DNA of 62,886 nt from Candidatus Bathyarchaeota archaeon (GTDB lineage Archaea; Thermoproteota; Bathyarchaeia; TCS64; PIYN01), in contig PIYN01000016.1 in assembly GCA_003601775.1 (NCBI GenBank), positions 1 through 62,886 on the forward strand. Direction: 5' to 3'. The position numbers and the translations under genes are program-made. Under the pieces are notes generated by a model. It was not told the DNA's origin, ran no database searches, and saw nothing but the letters and a program-made list of their open reading frames with translations. Position 1 is the stretch's first letter. The number at the start of each line of letters is the position of its first letter. Of this stretch, positions 52,008 through 61,293 are shown piece after piece.

Positions 52008-52349
52008 ATGTGGAGTAATATGAAAGATTTACATACTACATCATGGATATATTATCTACAGTGCAGGTGGGCGAGGAAATTGGGCGCGTCTGAGAGAGGG
52101 AGAGGGGGCGACCTGGGGAGCTTCTATGAGCCCCTGAAGGAGTTCAGTGGGCAGAACTGCTGCCCCTTCCTCAAGACCTGTTCGGTCAAGCTCACTCGGG
52201 ATTACTTCCTGAGGATCTGTAACACCCACGGCTACGTGAACTGCCATCACTTCGCGAAGAGGATCGGAGAACTCAGGACGCCCATAAACTGGCTTCAGAG
52301 GATCGCTGTGGAGAAAGCCAAGAGGACTCAGGGTAGGTTCCAGAAGTAG
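52008..52349 (+). CDS. Cys-rich small hypothetical protein between nop5 and fibrillarin
   Basis: Up to 113 residues from ATG 52008; ATG 52020 or TTG 52080 are also possible, since the TATA-like attaataat at 52000-52008 lies at the first ATG. The core NCCPFLKTCSVKLTRDYFLR, then ICNTHGYVNCHHFAKR, has five cysteines and two or three histidines, spaced like a zinc or Fe-S site (CC-x5-C-x12-C-x7-C-HH). The C-terminus is basic (EKAKRTQGRFQK). I do not recognise the family. Same strand as flpA, 61 nt upstream, so co-transcription is likely. Confidence 0.7.
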   Translation: MWSNMKDLHTTSWIYYLQCRWARKLGASERGRGGDLGSFYEPLKEFSGQNCCPFLKTCSVKLTRDYFLRICNTHGYVNCHHFAKRIGELRTPINWLQRIAVEKAKRTQGRFQK

Positions 52350-52410
52350 GCGTGAATGGATCATAGAAGCCTTTAAGCGGGAGTTCTCTTCTTAACTCAG
52401 AGGGGTTATC

Positions 52411-53115
52411 TTGGTTCATATCTCGCCCCATGAGAGGTTCCCCGGGATCTTCTGGGTCGCCGGGGGGGAGGGGGAGAGGAGACTGGCGACCCTAAATCTC
52501 ACGCCCGGGAGGAGGTTCTATGGGGAGGAGCTCCTTGAATACGAGGGGAGGGAGTACAGGGTCTGGAACCCCTTCAGGAGCAAGGTCGCCGCGGCGATTC
52601 TAAGGGGGATCAAGGAACTCCCCATCTCACCTGGAATTACCCTCCTCTACCTGGGCGTCGCCTCGGGGACGACCTGCTCTCATCTCTCCGATATAGTTGG
52701 GGAAGAGGGGCATATCTTCGGCGTGGAGTTTGCCCCGAGGGCCATGAGGGACTTCATCGAGAACCTCTCAAGCCATAGGGGGAACGTCTCCCCCATCCTC
52801 GCGGACGCCAGGAGGCCGCTCTCCTACCGGATGATCGTCCCGAAGGTCGATGTGATCTACGCGGATGTGGCCCAGCCAGATCAGGCGAGGATCCTGGCGG
52901 ATAACGCCGAGGTCTACCTAAGGGATGGAGGGTGGGCCATGATGGCGATTAAGGCCCGGAGCATCGACGTGGCTGAGGAGCCGTCTCTGATCTACGGGAG
53001 GGAGGTCGAATATCTGAGGAGGAAGGGCTTCGCAGTCATGGACCTCGTCGACCTCGCGCCCTATGAGAAGGACCACGCCATGGTGGTAGCCCGATACCGG
53101 ATTACTTCTGCCTGA
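52411..53115 (+). CDS. flpA: Fibrillarin, rRNA/tRNA 2'-O-methyltransferase
   Basis: 234 residues from TTG 52411. SAM-binding LLYLGVASGTTCSHLSDIVG near residue 72, VEFAPRAMRDFIENLSSHRG, DARRPLSYRMIVPKVDVIYA, and the catalytic K-D-K-H set including MMAIKARSID. Methylates ribose 2'-OH as part of the C/D sRNP with Nop5 and L7Ae. Its last 14 bp overlap the opposing rnhB gene. Confidence 0.95.
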   Translation: MVHISPHERFPGIFWVAGGEGERRLATLNLTPGRRFYGEELLEYEGREYRVWNPFRSKVAAAILRGIKELPISPGITLLYLGVASGTTCSHLSDIVGEEGHIFGVEFAPRAMRDFIENLSSHRGNVSPILADARRPLSYRMIVPKVDVIYADVAQPDQARILADNAEVYLRDGGWAMMAIKARSIDVAEEPSLIYGREVEYLRRKGFAVMDLVDLAPYEKDHAMVVARYRITSA

Positions 53116-53749
53116 GAGACCTTAGACGCCTCACAGTCGCCCAGGAGACCCTGACGAAGGGAGGGCATTCCCCCCCTCCCTTGAGGAGGCTCTCCAAGAA
53201 GCGGATCGTCCTGGGGTCGGAGGGGTAACCGGAGCCGAGGTCTCCGTATCTCTTCCTGAGCTCCGAGATCCTCTCATCCCTCCTGACCTTGGCGAGTATC
53301 GAGGCCGCTGAGACGACGGGGTAAATACGGTCTGCGTGACGTTCCGAGAGGACCTCCACCTTGAAGGGGAGCATCGCCTGGATCTCCCTGACACAGCGCT
53401 CCGGGCTTACATCGCAGGGGTCGACGATCGCCTTACTCGGTCTGAGCTCCTCGATGATTCTCGCCATCGCGACCATCTCAAGGTAGTTCAGCCTCCTGTA
53501 CTTCACGCCATGGAGGACCACCCTGTCGATCTGGGCCGGGCTCAGCTCCGAATAGGCGTATCTCAAGGCGACCTCCTTGATCTTCCCTGAAAGTTCTCTA
53601 CGCCTCTCCGGGGTCAGGAGCTTCGAGTCCTTCACGCCGAGCCGCTGGAGGGCCTTGAGGCCTCCTTCGTCCACCAGGACTCCTGCGACCACCAGTGGCC
53701 CTATGACGGAGCCCCTCCCCGCCTCATCGACCCCTGCGATGCTTGTCAT
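53102..53749 (-). CDS. rnhB: Ribonuclease HII
   Basis: 215 residues. Catalytic acids: Asp and Glu in IAGVDEAGRGSVIGPLVVAG near residue 7, Asp in KAIVDPCDVSPERC near 112, and Asp in LSERHADRIYPVVSAASILA near 138. It removes RNA from RNA-DNA hybrids. Some archaeal L7Ae-S28e-L24e loci carry ndk next; here rnhB follows L24e on the far side instead. Convergent 14-bp overlap with flpA. Confidence 0.95.
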   Translation of the reverse strand: MTSIAGVDEAGRGSVIGPLVVAGVLVDEGGLKALQRLGVKDSKLLTPERRRELSGKIKEVALRYAYSELSPAQIDRVVLHGVKYRRLNYLEMVAMARIIEELRPSKAIVDPCDVSPERCVREIQAMLPFKVEVLSERHADRIYPVVSAASILAKVRRDERISELRKRYGDLGSGYPSDPRTIRFLESLLKGGGECPPFVRVSWATVRRLRSLRQK

Positions 53750-53818
53750 GTCGTCCCCTGAGGGATATTAGTTCTCCTTCTTGATAAATAAGCGACTGTG
53801 AAGGATGGCCTTCTCGCT

Positions 53819-54007
53819 TTATCTCTGTCTCTGCTTGTAGGCCTTGCACCACTTGAACTTACGTGGGTCCCTCTTGAGTTTGATCATGCTCTTCCGGCAC
53901 TTGCTGGAGCAGAACCTGAGTATCCTTCCGTCTCGGCGGACATAGATGGAGCCCGTTCCCGGGGGGATCTCCCTCCCGCAGAAGGAGCACTCATAGGTCT
54001 TCGGCAT
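53819..54007 (-). CDS. rpl24e: Ribosomal protein L24e
   Basis: 62 residues with the L24e zinc ribbon: [18 protein letters not shown] near residue 6 and [20 protein letters not shown] near 32. Binds the large subunit. Third gene of the rpl7ae-rps28e-rpl24e operon, 12 nt after rps28e. Confidence 0.96.
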   Translation of the reverse strand: MPKTYECSFCGREIPPGTGSIYVRRDGRILRFCSSKCRKSMIKLKRDPRKFKWCKAYKQRQR

Positions 54008-54019
54008 GGGATCTCCTCC

Positions 54020-54235
54020 TCACCTGATCTTCTTGGCCTCCCTCTCCGTCTCCCTGAGCATGAGGATATCCTTCAGCCTCACCGGGCCCTTCACGTTCCT
54101 CGTGATGATGCGCCCCTTATCTGGTCCCTCCAGTATCCTGACCCTCACCTGGGTGATCTCCCCCGTGAGGCCCGTCCTCCCCAGGATCTGGATGACCTCT
54201 GCGGGCGTCAGGACCTCTGAGCTCCTCTCCCCCAT
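54020..54235 (-). CDS. rps28e: Ribosomal protein S28e
   Basis: 71 residues, OB-fold S28e: [40 protein letters not shown] and the conserved end [12 protein letters not shown]. Start ATG is one base after the rpl7ae stop. Small-subunit protein near the mRNA exit. Confidence 0.96.
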   Translation of the reverse strand: MGERSSEVLTPAEVIQILGRTGLTGEITQVRVRILEGPDKGRIITRNVKGPVRLKDILMLRETEREAKKIR

Positions 54236-54236
54236 C

Positions 54237-54629
54237 TCACTTCACGATTTCCCTTAACTTTGAGAGGATCTCCTCCAGGAGGGCTTTCCCCTCCCCAGGG
54301 TCGATGACGCAGGCTGAGGCTGCTGAGACCTCGAGGCCCACGGCCTCCCCGACCTTCTTCTTGTCTGGGATGTAGACGTAGGGGCATTTCCTCTCCTCGC
54401 AGAGCAGCGGCAGGTGGGCGACGATCTCCGGTGGCTCGACGTTCTCCGCTATCACGACGAGCTTCGCCACTCCCCTCTCGACGGCCTTCGTCGTCTCATT
54501 CGTCCCCTTCTTCACCTTCCCCGTCTCCCTCGCGATCTTTAGGAGCTCGTAGGCCGCGTCGGCGACCTCCTTGGGGACCTCGAACCTGACGTAGAAGGGT
54601 TTTGAAGGATCTATACCCTTTCCGGACAT
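54237..54629 (-). CDS. rpl7ae: Ribosomal protein L7Ae / kink-turn RNA-binding protein
   Basis: 130 residues. K-turn-binding motif [20 protein letters not shown] and then [40 protein letters not shown] closes the fold. It is both a large-subunit protein and the k-turn binder of C/D and H/ACA sRNPs and RNase P, linking this operon to nop5 and flpA nearby. First gene of the ribosomal operon; an AT-rich 80-bp spacer with ttatgtttatat lies upstream. Confidence 0.97.
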   Translation of the reverse strand: MSGKGIDPSKPFYVRFEVPKEVADAAYELLKIARETGKVKKGTNETTKAVERGVAKLVVIAENVEPPEIVAHLPLLCEERKCPYVYIPDKKKVGEAVGLEVSAASACVIDPGEGKALLEEILSKLREIVK

Positions 54630-54710
54630 TTCATCTCCTTCCGTGTATTATAGACAACACAATCCACTGTTTTTAAACTTTATGTTTATATGAAAATCGT
54701 CCGAACTGTT

Positions 54711-56441
54711 CTACCTGTGGGCGAAATACGCGATTAAAGTCCCCCCTGAGACATCGTCCACCCTGACGAAGCCGAACCTCTCGAACTGGATAACGGTATC
54801 CGGCTTCAGATCCATACACCTCCTTTCCGATAGGCCCTCCACTGTCGCCGCGTCTGGCATGACCACCCGCGTAGGGGCGCCCTCCCCCTCCGGCAGCCAG
54901 TGGATGAGGGGGGCGCCGAGGGACCGTGCCTCTGAGTAGGGCTCGCTGAGGTAGTCCGCCTCGACGACCCCCTCCCCGACCCTCTGGACCCTTAGGTTGA
55001 AGAGGCCCATGAGCCTGAGGCCCCGTCCCGCCTCTAGGAGCCTCAGGTCATCGCCTGATATGAAGAAATCGAAGCGGCCCTCAATGGGCGTGATCTTGAA
55101 GTCCCTCGTCCCCCACTCGGGATGATCGGGGTGCAGTGGGAGCCTTGGGTCGAATTCGTGAGGTATGCCCCGGACCTTCAACCTGATGGGGTTGGCCACG
55201 AAGAAGTATCTCCTCGCCCTCGGCTCCACGACCCTCCTGTTCGCAGCAGCGATGTTCCCCCAGGTGAGGGTCGCGTTGATGGGCTTCGTCCCCAGCTCGA
55301 TCATCAAGGCCCTTATCGCCTCGGGCTGGATGCCCCGCCGCCTCAGGGCCATAAGGGTTCCGAGCCTCGGGTCGTCCCAGCCTGTGTAGAGGCCGCTCTC
55401 TACCCCCGCCCTGATCTTGGACTTGCTGAGGATCGCCCCCTCGAGGCTCACCCTCCCGACGCTGAGGACCTCGGGGTACTCCCAGCCAAGGTGTTGGTAG
55501 AGGTACCTCTGCCTCGTCGTGTTTACGAGGTGCTCCTTCCCCCTGATGACATGGGAGATCCTCATCTCGTGGTCGTCGATGGCACAGCTGAAGTTGTAGA
55601 GGGGCCAGACTCGGTACTTGGCCCCTGTCCTGGGGTGGGGTGTCGTCTTGATGCGGAGGGCCGGCCAGTCCCTCACCGCCGGGTTCGGGTGGGAGAGGTC
55701 CGTCTTTATCCTCACCACCGCCTCCCCCTCGCCGTAGGTCCCGTCCAGCATCCACCCCCACCGCTCGAGGTGGGTCTCCGGCGGGAGATCCCTGCAGGGG
55801 CAGGGCTTCTTGGCGAAGTAGAGCTCCCTGAACCTCTGGGGGTCACAGGTGCAGACGTAAGCCGAGCCCTGGGATAAGAGTCTCTCCGCGTACTTGTAGT
55901 AGATCTCAATCCGGTCGGACTGGATGTACACCTCGTCGGGCTCGGCATCCAGCCACCTCAGGTCCTCCATGATCCAGTTGTAGGCCTCGGCCATGGGGGC
56001 CTTTACGTCGGGGGAGGTATCCTCATACCTCAGGATGAAGCGCCCCCTGTACATGCGGGCGTACTCCTTGCAGAGGACGATGGGGCGGGCCTGTCCGAGG
56101 TGGAGGGGGGCGTTGGGGTTCGGGGCGAAGCGGGTCCTCACCTCCGGGAACCTCTCCACGTTCGGCAGGGGTGGGAGCCCCTTCTCCCGTCGCTCCCTCC
56201 TCCTCTCCACCAAGAGCTCGGGCCATCTGGACTCCAGCTCCCTCCTCTGCCGTGTGAGTGGCCAGGAGTTCACCTCAGAGACGACCTCTCCTGCCAGCTG
56301 GAAGAGCTCCCTCGCCCTCTCCCGGAGCTCTGGTCTCTCCGCGATGACCTTGCTGACGACGGGCTTCGGCCTCGCCTTCCCATCATGTCTCACGGCGTTG
56401 AGGAGCGCGTACTTGAAGACCAGAGCTCTGATGTCCTCCAT
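54711..56441 (-). CDS. gltX: Glutamyl-tRNA synthetase, archaeal type
   Basis: 576 residues. N-terminal helical domain (~1-95), HIGH-type motif RFAPNPNAPLHLGQARPIV near residue 110, KMSKS-type ILSKSKIRAGVESGLY near 345, and two C-terminal beta-barrels (archaeal/eukaryal GlxRS class) rather than the bacterial helical domain. It charges both tRNA-Glu and tRNA-Gln with glutamate; GatDE in this window corrects the latter. Downstream of the prenyl synthase on the same strand with an 80-nt gap. Confidence 0.96.
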   Translation of the reverse strand: MEDIRALVFKYALLNAVRHDGKARPKPVVSKVIAERPELRERARELFQLAGEVVSEVNSWPLTRQRRELESRWPELLVERRRERREKGLPPLPNVERFPEVRTRFAPNPNAPLHLGQARPIVLCKEYARMYRGRFILRYEDTSPDVKAPMAEAYNWIMEDLRWLDAEPDEVYIQSDRIEIYYKYAERLLSQGSAYVCTCDPQRFRELYFAKKPCPCRDLPPETHLERWGWMLDGTYGEGEAVVRIKTDLSHPNPAVRDWPALRIKTTPHPRTGAKYRVWPLYNFSCAIDDHEMRISHVIRGKEHLVNTTRQRYLYQHLGWEYPEVLSVGRVSLEGAILSKSKIRAGVESGLYTGWDDPRLGTLMALRRRGIQPEAIRALMIELGTKPINATLTWGNIAAANRRVVEPRARRYFFVANPIRLKVRGIPHEFDPRLPLHPDHPEWGTRDFKITPIEGRFDFFISGDDLRLLEAGRGLRLMGLFNLRVQRVGEGVVEADYLSEPYSEARSLGAPLIHWLPEGEGAPTRVVMPDAATVEGLSERRCMDLKPDTVIQFERFGFVRVDDVSGGTLIAYFAHR

Positions 56442-56521
56442 CTGGCACCCTCCCAGCGTCTCCGCTTCCTCTACAATCCCATCCCTTTATGGGATCTCCC
56501 GGATAATAAATGTGTAGGAGG

Positions 56522-57529
56522 TCAGTACTTTCGGCTGATGAAGAACTCCACCAAGTCCAGGAGGTCCCTCTTTGCCTCGCAGTCCGGGAAACCCCTTAGG
56601 TTGTCCTTTGCCTTCTCGACGTACTCCCTGGCTCTTTCCAGGGTGTAGGAGAGGCTTCCCAGGGCTTCGAGGATCTCGGTGACCTCTTTCACCTCCTCCC
56701 GGCTGAGCCTTGGGTTCCCCAGGGCGCTCAGAATTCTCTTCTTCTCCTCTGGTGGGGCGTGGGCGAGGGCGTGGACGATGATCAGGGTCTTCTTTCCCTC
56801 CCTGAAGTCGCTCCCCACGGGCTTCCCGAGGACCTTCTCGTCGGCCGTGGCGCCGAGGTAGTCGTCGACGAGCTGGAAGGCGAGGCCGGCGTTGTAGGCG
56901 AACTCCCCGAGCCTCCGGACCTCCTCCCCTCCGCCTCCCCCGGCGATGGCCCCGATCTCCGCGGAGGACCTGAGGAGGGCGGCCGTCTTCCCCCCGATCA
57001 TCCTGAAGTAGTCCTCCTCCGTCACCCCCTTGAGAGATGCGAAGGAGATGTCGAGGACCTGTCCCTCGCAGATCTCGATGCTCGCTCGGGTCACCTTCTC
57101 CATGATGGCCAGTGCCCGTTCAAGGGGGGGCCTCCTCTCCTCCGCCCACCTCCCCACCGCCTCGTAGACCTTGGCGAAGAGGAGGTCCCCCGAAGCTATG
57201 GCGATGGGGACTCCCCAGAGCCTATGGACTGTGGGGACGTTCCTCCTGAAGTCGTCGTTATCCATCACATCATCGTGGATGAGGGTGAAGTTGTGGAGGA
57301 GCTCGATGGCGGCAGCCAGGGGGACCGCCTCCCTCTGCTCCCCGCCGACGAGGGAGCACGCCTTCAGCAGTAGGAAGGGCCTCAGCCTCTTACCCCCTGC
57401 CTCTATGAGGTGCCTCGCCGCCCTGTAGAGGGCCTCAGGCCTCCTGACTCGGAGGACTTGGTCCATGTACTCGTCGACGAGCCTCGCCGACTCCCTCAAC
57501 TTCTCCGTGATGCTCTTTGCTGAGGACAT
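56522..57529 (-). CDS. idsA: Polyprenyl (geranylgeranyl) diphosphate synthase
   Basis: 335 residues. First aspartate-rich motif LIHDDVMDNDDFRRNVPTVH near residue 87, second LAFQLVDDYLGATADEK near 218, GGKRLRPFLLLKACSL near 50. It elongates IPP/DMAPP to C15-C20 diphosphates for archaeal lipids. The residues before the first motif (ELLHNFTL) are consistent with a C20 product but product length is not decidable. Downstream gene of the mvk-ipk-fni-idsA series. Confidence 0.95.
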   Translation of the reverse strand: MSSAKSITEKLRESARLVDEYMDQVLRVRRPEALYRAARHLIEAGGKRLRPFLLLKACSLVGGEQREAVPLAAAIELLHNFTLIHDDVMDNDDFRRNVPTVHRLWGVPIAIASGDLLFAKVYEAVGRWAEERRPPLERALAIMEKVTRASIEICEGQVLDISFASLKGVTEEDYFRMIGGKTAALLRSSAEIGAIAGGGGGEEVRRLGEFAYNAGLAFQLVDDYLGATADEKVLGKPVGSDFREGKKTLIIVHALAHAPPEEKKRILSALGNPRLSREEVKEVTEILEALGSLSYTLERAREYVEKAKDNLRGFPDCEAKRDLLDLVEFFISRKY

Positions 57530-57573
57530 TGGAGACTACCCTCTGTCAAGGGGGATGTAGAAGGGTGGAGTTT

Positions 57574-58677
57574 TTATCTCTTTGCCCTTGCGGCGAACTC
57601 CTCCGGCCTGAAGCCCCGGAGCCTCAGCCACTCCCCGGTCCTCCCACAGATGACAACGGGGACCTCCCTCAGTTCCCTCACCGTCCCCGCGCCGACGAGG
57701 AACATCGCGATCCTGAACTCCAGGAGGATCTGCCTGAGGTAGTCCACGAGGCTCTCAGCCGACTTGACGGCGTACTTGAGTAGAGGATGGGCGACGCCGA
57801 CGGCGTCGGCGCCGAGGGCTATGGCCTTGGCCATGTCGATCCCCGTCCGGATGCCCCCTGAGGCGATGACCGTGAGGTTTGTCGACCTCTTCACCTCCAC
57901 GAGGCTTATGGCCGTCGGGATCCCCCAGTCCCAGAAGGTCCTTCCCAGCCGCTCCCTCAGGCGGTCCCCGTGGTCTCTGGCGAGGTAGTGCTCCGTGGCA
58001 GACCAGCTCGTCCCACCGACCCCGCTGACATCGAGGGCCTCGACGCCCGCCCTCTCCAGCAGGACCGCCTCCTCGTAGGCTACGCCCGATCCCGTCTCCT
58101 TTGCGATGACCGGGACGTCGAGGCCCTCGGCGATCTCCCTGATCCTCTCCAGGACTCCCCGGTATCTGGTATCCCCGCCCATCTGGATCGTCTCTTGGAG
58201 GGGATTCATGTGGAGGGCCAGCGCATCTGCGTCGATCATCTCGACGCACCTCCTCGCCTCCTCCACGCCGTAGCCGAGGGCGAGCTGGGGGCAGCCCAGG
58301 TTCCCTATGAGGAGGGTCGTGGGTGCGTGTTCCCTGACGACCCTGAAGGTGTACTCCCTGCTGGGGTCCTCAAGGGCTATCCTCTGGCTCCCCACCCCGA
58401 GGCCTATCCCGAGGAGCTCCGCTGCCTCTGCGAGGTTCTCGTTTATCCTTGCCGCCTCCTCCGTCCCCCCGGTCATGGCCGAGATGATGAAGGGGGCGGA
58501 GAGGCGGTGGCCGAAGAGCTCAGTCTCTGTCCTGACGTCCTCCAGGTTCAACTCGGGGAGGCATCTGTGGATGAGGTGGACGTCCTCCAAGCCGGTGCCA
58601 ACCCTTGTCTGGACGTCCTCTTTCAGGGATACCTCGATATGTCGCTTCTTCCTCTCCTCGATGGAAGGCAGGACCAT
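57574..58677 (-). CDS. fni: Isopentenyl-diphosphate delta-isomerase, type 2
   Basis: 367 residues from ATG 58677, which overlaps the ipk stop in TGATG. FMN TIM barrel: RKKRHIEVSLKEDV near the start, SAPFIISAMTGGTEEAARIN, VSGVGGTSWSATEHYLARD, and ASGGIRTGIDMAKAIALGAD. It converts IPP to DMAPP using reduced FMN. Part of the isoprenoid operon. Confidence 0.96.
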   Translation of the reverse strand: MVLPSIEERKKRHIEVSLKEDVQTRVGTGLEDVHLIHRCLPELNLEDVRTETELFGHRLSAPFIISAMTGGTEEAARINENLAEAAELLGIGLGVGSQRIALEDPSREYTFRVVREHAPTTLLIGNLGCPQLALGYGVEEARRCVEMIDADALALHMNPLQETIQMGGDTRYRGVLERIREIAEGLDVPVIAKETGSGVAYEEAVLLERAGVEALDVSGVGGTSWSATEHYLARDHGDRLRERLGRTFWDWGIPTAISLVEVKRSTNLTVIASGGIRTGIDMAKAIALGADAVGVAHPLLKYAVKSAESLVDYLRQILLEFRIAMFLVGAGTVRELREVPVVICGRTGEWLRLRGFRPEEFAARAKR

Positions 58678-59456
58678 CACCTACAGAGAACTGTTCCGAT
58701 CACCCTCTCTCCCCTAAGTGCCTTAAAGATGTTGTGAGGCCTCCCAGCGTTCAAGATCACCACTGGGATCCCGGCCTCCACGACGGGGAGGGCCTCTCTG
58801 ATCTTGCCAAGCATCCCCCCCGTGACGTCCGTCGAAGTCGCCCCCCCAACCCTCGCCACATCCTCCATCTCCTCGAGGCGGAGGACCTCGAGGAGCCGGG
58901 CCTCCAGGTCCAGCTTCGGATTCGAGGTGTAGACTCCATCGACATCGACCCCGAAGATCAGCCTCGAGGCCCCTAACTCCAGGGCCAATCGGGCTGAGAG
59001 CTGGTCTCCTGAGAGGATGGTGAAGCCCCTCACGGCGTCGAGGACGGCGTCGCCGTAAAGGACGGGGACGAAGCCCCTCTCGAGGGAGGACCTGAGGACC
59101 TCGAGGTTCAGCGCCTTGATCCTCCCGTCGTGGGTGATGATGAAGGAGGAGGGCGGGAGCGAGAGGGCTGGGATCCCCTGCCCTAATAGGGCGTTGACGA
59201 TCAGACGGTTGAGCTCCATCATCGCCCTATGGGTCTTGGAGAACCCCAGGAGCTGTGGCTCCTCCTTGAATCCCTCGGCGATCTTGAACCTCTCGGCTAA
59301 GGGGTGACCGAAGGACCCTCCCCCGTGGACGATGATAAGTTCCCTGACCCCTGACAGGGCGACCTCCTCGGCCAACCTTCTGATCGCGATCCGGTCGGCT
59401 GTCATGGGGCGCTCCTTGTCCGTGATAACGGACCCACCCAGCTTGAGCACTATCAC
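58677..59456 (-). CDS. ipk: Isopentenyl phosphate kinase
   Basis: 259 residues from GTG 59456, overlapping mvk by GTGA. Amino-acid-kinase fold: MIVLKLGGSVITDKE at the start, and LIIVHGGGSFGHPLAERF near residue 40, whose glycine run and His are the IPK catalytic site, then DVDGVYTSNPKLD. It phosphorylates isopentenyl phosphate in the archaeal mevalonate pathway variant. Confidence 0.95.
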   Translation of the reverse strand: MIVLKLGGSVITDKERPMTADRIAIRRLAEEVALSGVRELIIVHGGGSFGHPLAERFKIAEGFKEEPQLLGFSKTHRAMMELNRLIVNALLGQGIPALSLPPSSFIITHDGRIKALNLEVLRSSLERGFVPVLYGDAVLDAVRGFTILSGDQLSARLALELGASRLIFGVDVDGVYTSNPKLDLEARLLEVLRLEEMEDVARVGGATSTDVTGGMLGKIREALPVVEAGIPVVILNAGRPHNIFKALRGERVIGTVLCR

Positions 59457-60439
59457 CCTTCTACCCTCCAGACCCTCACTCCTGATCGTGATATCCCAGC
59501 TCTGAGGGAGGAGCCCCCTGAACGCTCAATCGCGGTGGAGACCGCCCCAAGCCGATCGGGCTCCGCGAGGGCGATCATGCAGCCCCCTCCACCCGCCCCA
59601 GTCAACTTAGCGCCCAGAGCTCCCGCCTCGAGGGCCGCGTTCACGAGCCTATCCAGCTCGGGGGATGAGACGCCGAGGGCCCAGAGGAGGCCGTGGTTCA
59701 TCCTCATCAGCTCCCCCATCCTCCATAGGTCCCCCTCGAGGAGGGCCTCCCTGCCGAGGCGGGCTATATGGGCTATGGCGTCGATGATTGGGTCCACCAA
59801 GGTTCTGTACTTCTCCCTTAGCCTCCTCACCCTCCCCACCAGCTCCCCGGTCGAGCGGCTCCTCCCCGTGTTCCCTATGACGAGGGGGATCTCCCTTAGG
59901 CTCTCAAGGCGCTCCATGCCCTTCCCCCTCTCGTAGACGAGGCCTCCCCCATAGGTCGCGATGGTGTTATCTATGCCGGAGGGGGTTCCATGGACGACCC
60001 TCTCGGCCTCGTAGGCGAGGAGAGAGATCTCCTCAGGGGTCAACCCACCTCCCAGGAGTTCGCCGACGGCGGCGACCGTCGCGACGGAGGCGGCGGCAGA
60101 GGAGCCGAGGCCGACGGCTATGGGGATCTCGGATGCGACTGAGAGGCTCACCCCCGTCTTCCGCCCCAGCCTCTCCATCGTCCTCTCCACGGCCACCCAG
60201 AGGGGCCTGAGCACCCCTTCTCCCCTTCTACCCCCCGCCGCTGGATGGTATCTCCCCTCATGGAAGAAGCCTGAAACGCCGAGGTCTGGGGCCTCGATGA
60301 AGAGCAGGTCGTCCCCTCTGGGCTCCGCTAAGACCTCGACCCTCCGGTCTATGGCCAGGACGATGGCTGGTCCCCTGTAGACGACGCTGTGCTCACCGAA
60401 GAGTATGACCTTTCCCGGGGCGGAGGCCTTCACCCTCAA
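59453..60439 (-). CDS. mvk: Mevalonate kinase
   Basis: 328 residues from TTG 60439. GHMP kinase: ASAPGKVILFGEHSVVYRGP, the ATP loop VGLGSSAAASVATVAA near residue 110, the aspartate region TPSGIDNTIATYGG, and KLTGAGGGGCMIAL near 280. First committed kinase of the pathway. Downstream of MEMO1 by 8 nt. Confidence 0.95.
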   Translation of the reverse strand: MRVKASAPGKVILFGEHSVVYRGPAIVLAIDRRVEVLAEPRGDDLLFIEAPDLGVSGFFHEGRYHPAAGGRRGEGVLRPLWVAVERTMERLGRKTGVSLSVASEIPIAVGLGSSAAASVATVAAVGELLGGGLTPEEISLLAYEAERVVHGTPSGIDNTIATYGGGLVYERGKGMERLESLREIPLVIGNTGRSRSTGELVGRVRRLREKYRTLVDPIIDAIAHIARLGREALLEGDLWRMGELMRMNHGLLWALGVSSPELDRLVNAALEAGALGAKLTGAGGGGCMIALAEPDRLGAVSTAIERSGGSSLRAGISRSGVRVWRVEG

Positions 60440-60447
60440 GGAGGGCC

Positions 60448-61293
60448 CTACCTGCTTATGGCGATGGAGCAGTAGCCGACGACGGCGGAGTAGTCCCCCG
60501 TGATGTCCCCGCTCGTCCTGTAGGAGAGGAGCTCGGCACTCCTCGCCCCCAGCATCTTCGAGGCGACGAGGACGGCGGAGATGGGGCCGTAACCGCAGGC
60601 CGAGATACCGTGGGAGCGGACCCTGGATTGGAGGACCTCCTCGTCCAGGGAGAGGACCGCGTCTATGACCATCTTGTCCTTCTCCTCAGCCACCCTCTGC
60701 GGGACGTAGTGGGAGAGGTCTGAGGAGGCGATGAGGACGGCGTTCTTACCTCTGAGGACCGTCCCGAGGGCTCTCCCCACCTCCCTACTCGTCTCCAGGT
60801 CCTGGAACCCCATACAAATGGGCACGAGCTTGAAGCCTGAGCCGTAGATGTACTGCAGGAAGGGTAGCTGAACCTCTATCGAGTGCTCGTTCATATGTGC
60901 AACCTCGTCCACGTCGATGATATTCGAGGCTCTGAAGACCTCCTTAGCCAGCACCTCGTCTATCTCAACCCTCCCGAGGGGGGTGACCCATTCCCCCTTA
61001 GCCATAAGGGAGACGGGGCTGCCCAGGCCTGTGTGGTTCGGACCCAGAATCACGACCACCTCCGGGGCGGCCTCCTGGCCCAGGCGATAGTAGGCGTGGG
61101 AGGCGACGGGGCCGGAGTAGAGGTACCCCGCATGGGGGCAGACGAGGGATATGGTCCTCCTCTCGGCGGAGGGCTCCCCGGGGAGTTTCCCAGGTCCGAA
61201 TCTGTGGAGGAAGCAGTTCTCTATCTCCCTCCTCAGCTCCCCTGGGTCGCGGGGGTAGAAGGACCCTGCGAAGATGGGGCGCCTAATGCTCAG
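60448..61293 (-). CDS. MEMO1 family protein with non-canonical start codon
   Basis: 281 residues if translation starts at CTG 61293. The only ATG/GTG/TTG in frame is GTG 61059, which would remove the first ~78 residues, including RRPIFAGSFYPRDPGEL and CPHAGYLYSGPVASHAYY. That region is conserved in MEMO1 and carries one of its three metal histidines; the others are in LGPNHTG and SSDLSHYVP. From CTG the product begins MSIRRPIFAGSFYP, as expected, with GGAGGGG ~9 nt upstream. ATT 61287 is another option. An out-of-frame ATG at 61300 reads only five codons. The family is linked to radical-SAM partners and redox biology; its function in archaea is unclear. Sits between rps2 and mvk. Confidence 0.85.
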   Translation of the reverse strand: MSIRRPIFAGSFYPRDPGELRREIENCFLHRFGPGKLPGEPSAERRTISLVCPHAGYLYSGPVASHAYYRLGQEAAPEVVVILGPNHTGLGSPVSLMAKGEWVTPLGRVEIDEVLAKEVFRASNIIDVDEVAHMNEHSIEVQLPFLQYIYGSGFKLVPICMGFQDLETSREVGRALGTVLRGKNAVLIASSDLSHYVPQRVAEEKDKMVIDAVLSLDEEVLQSRVRSHGISACGYGPISAVLVASKMLGARSAELLSYRTSGDITGDYSAVVGYCSIAISR

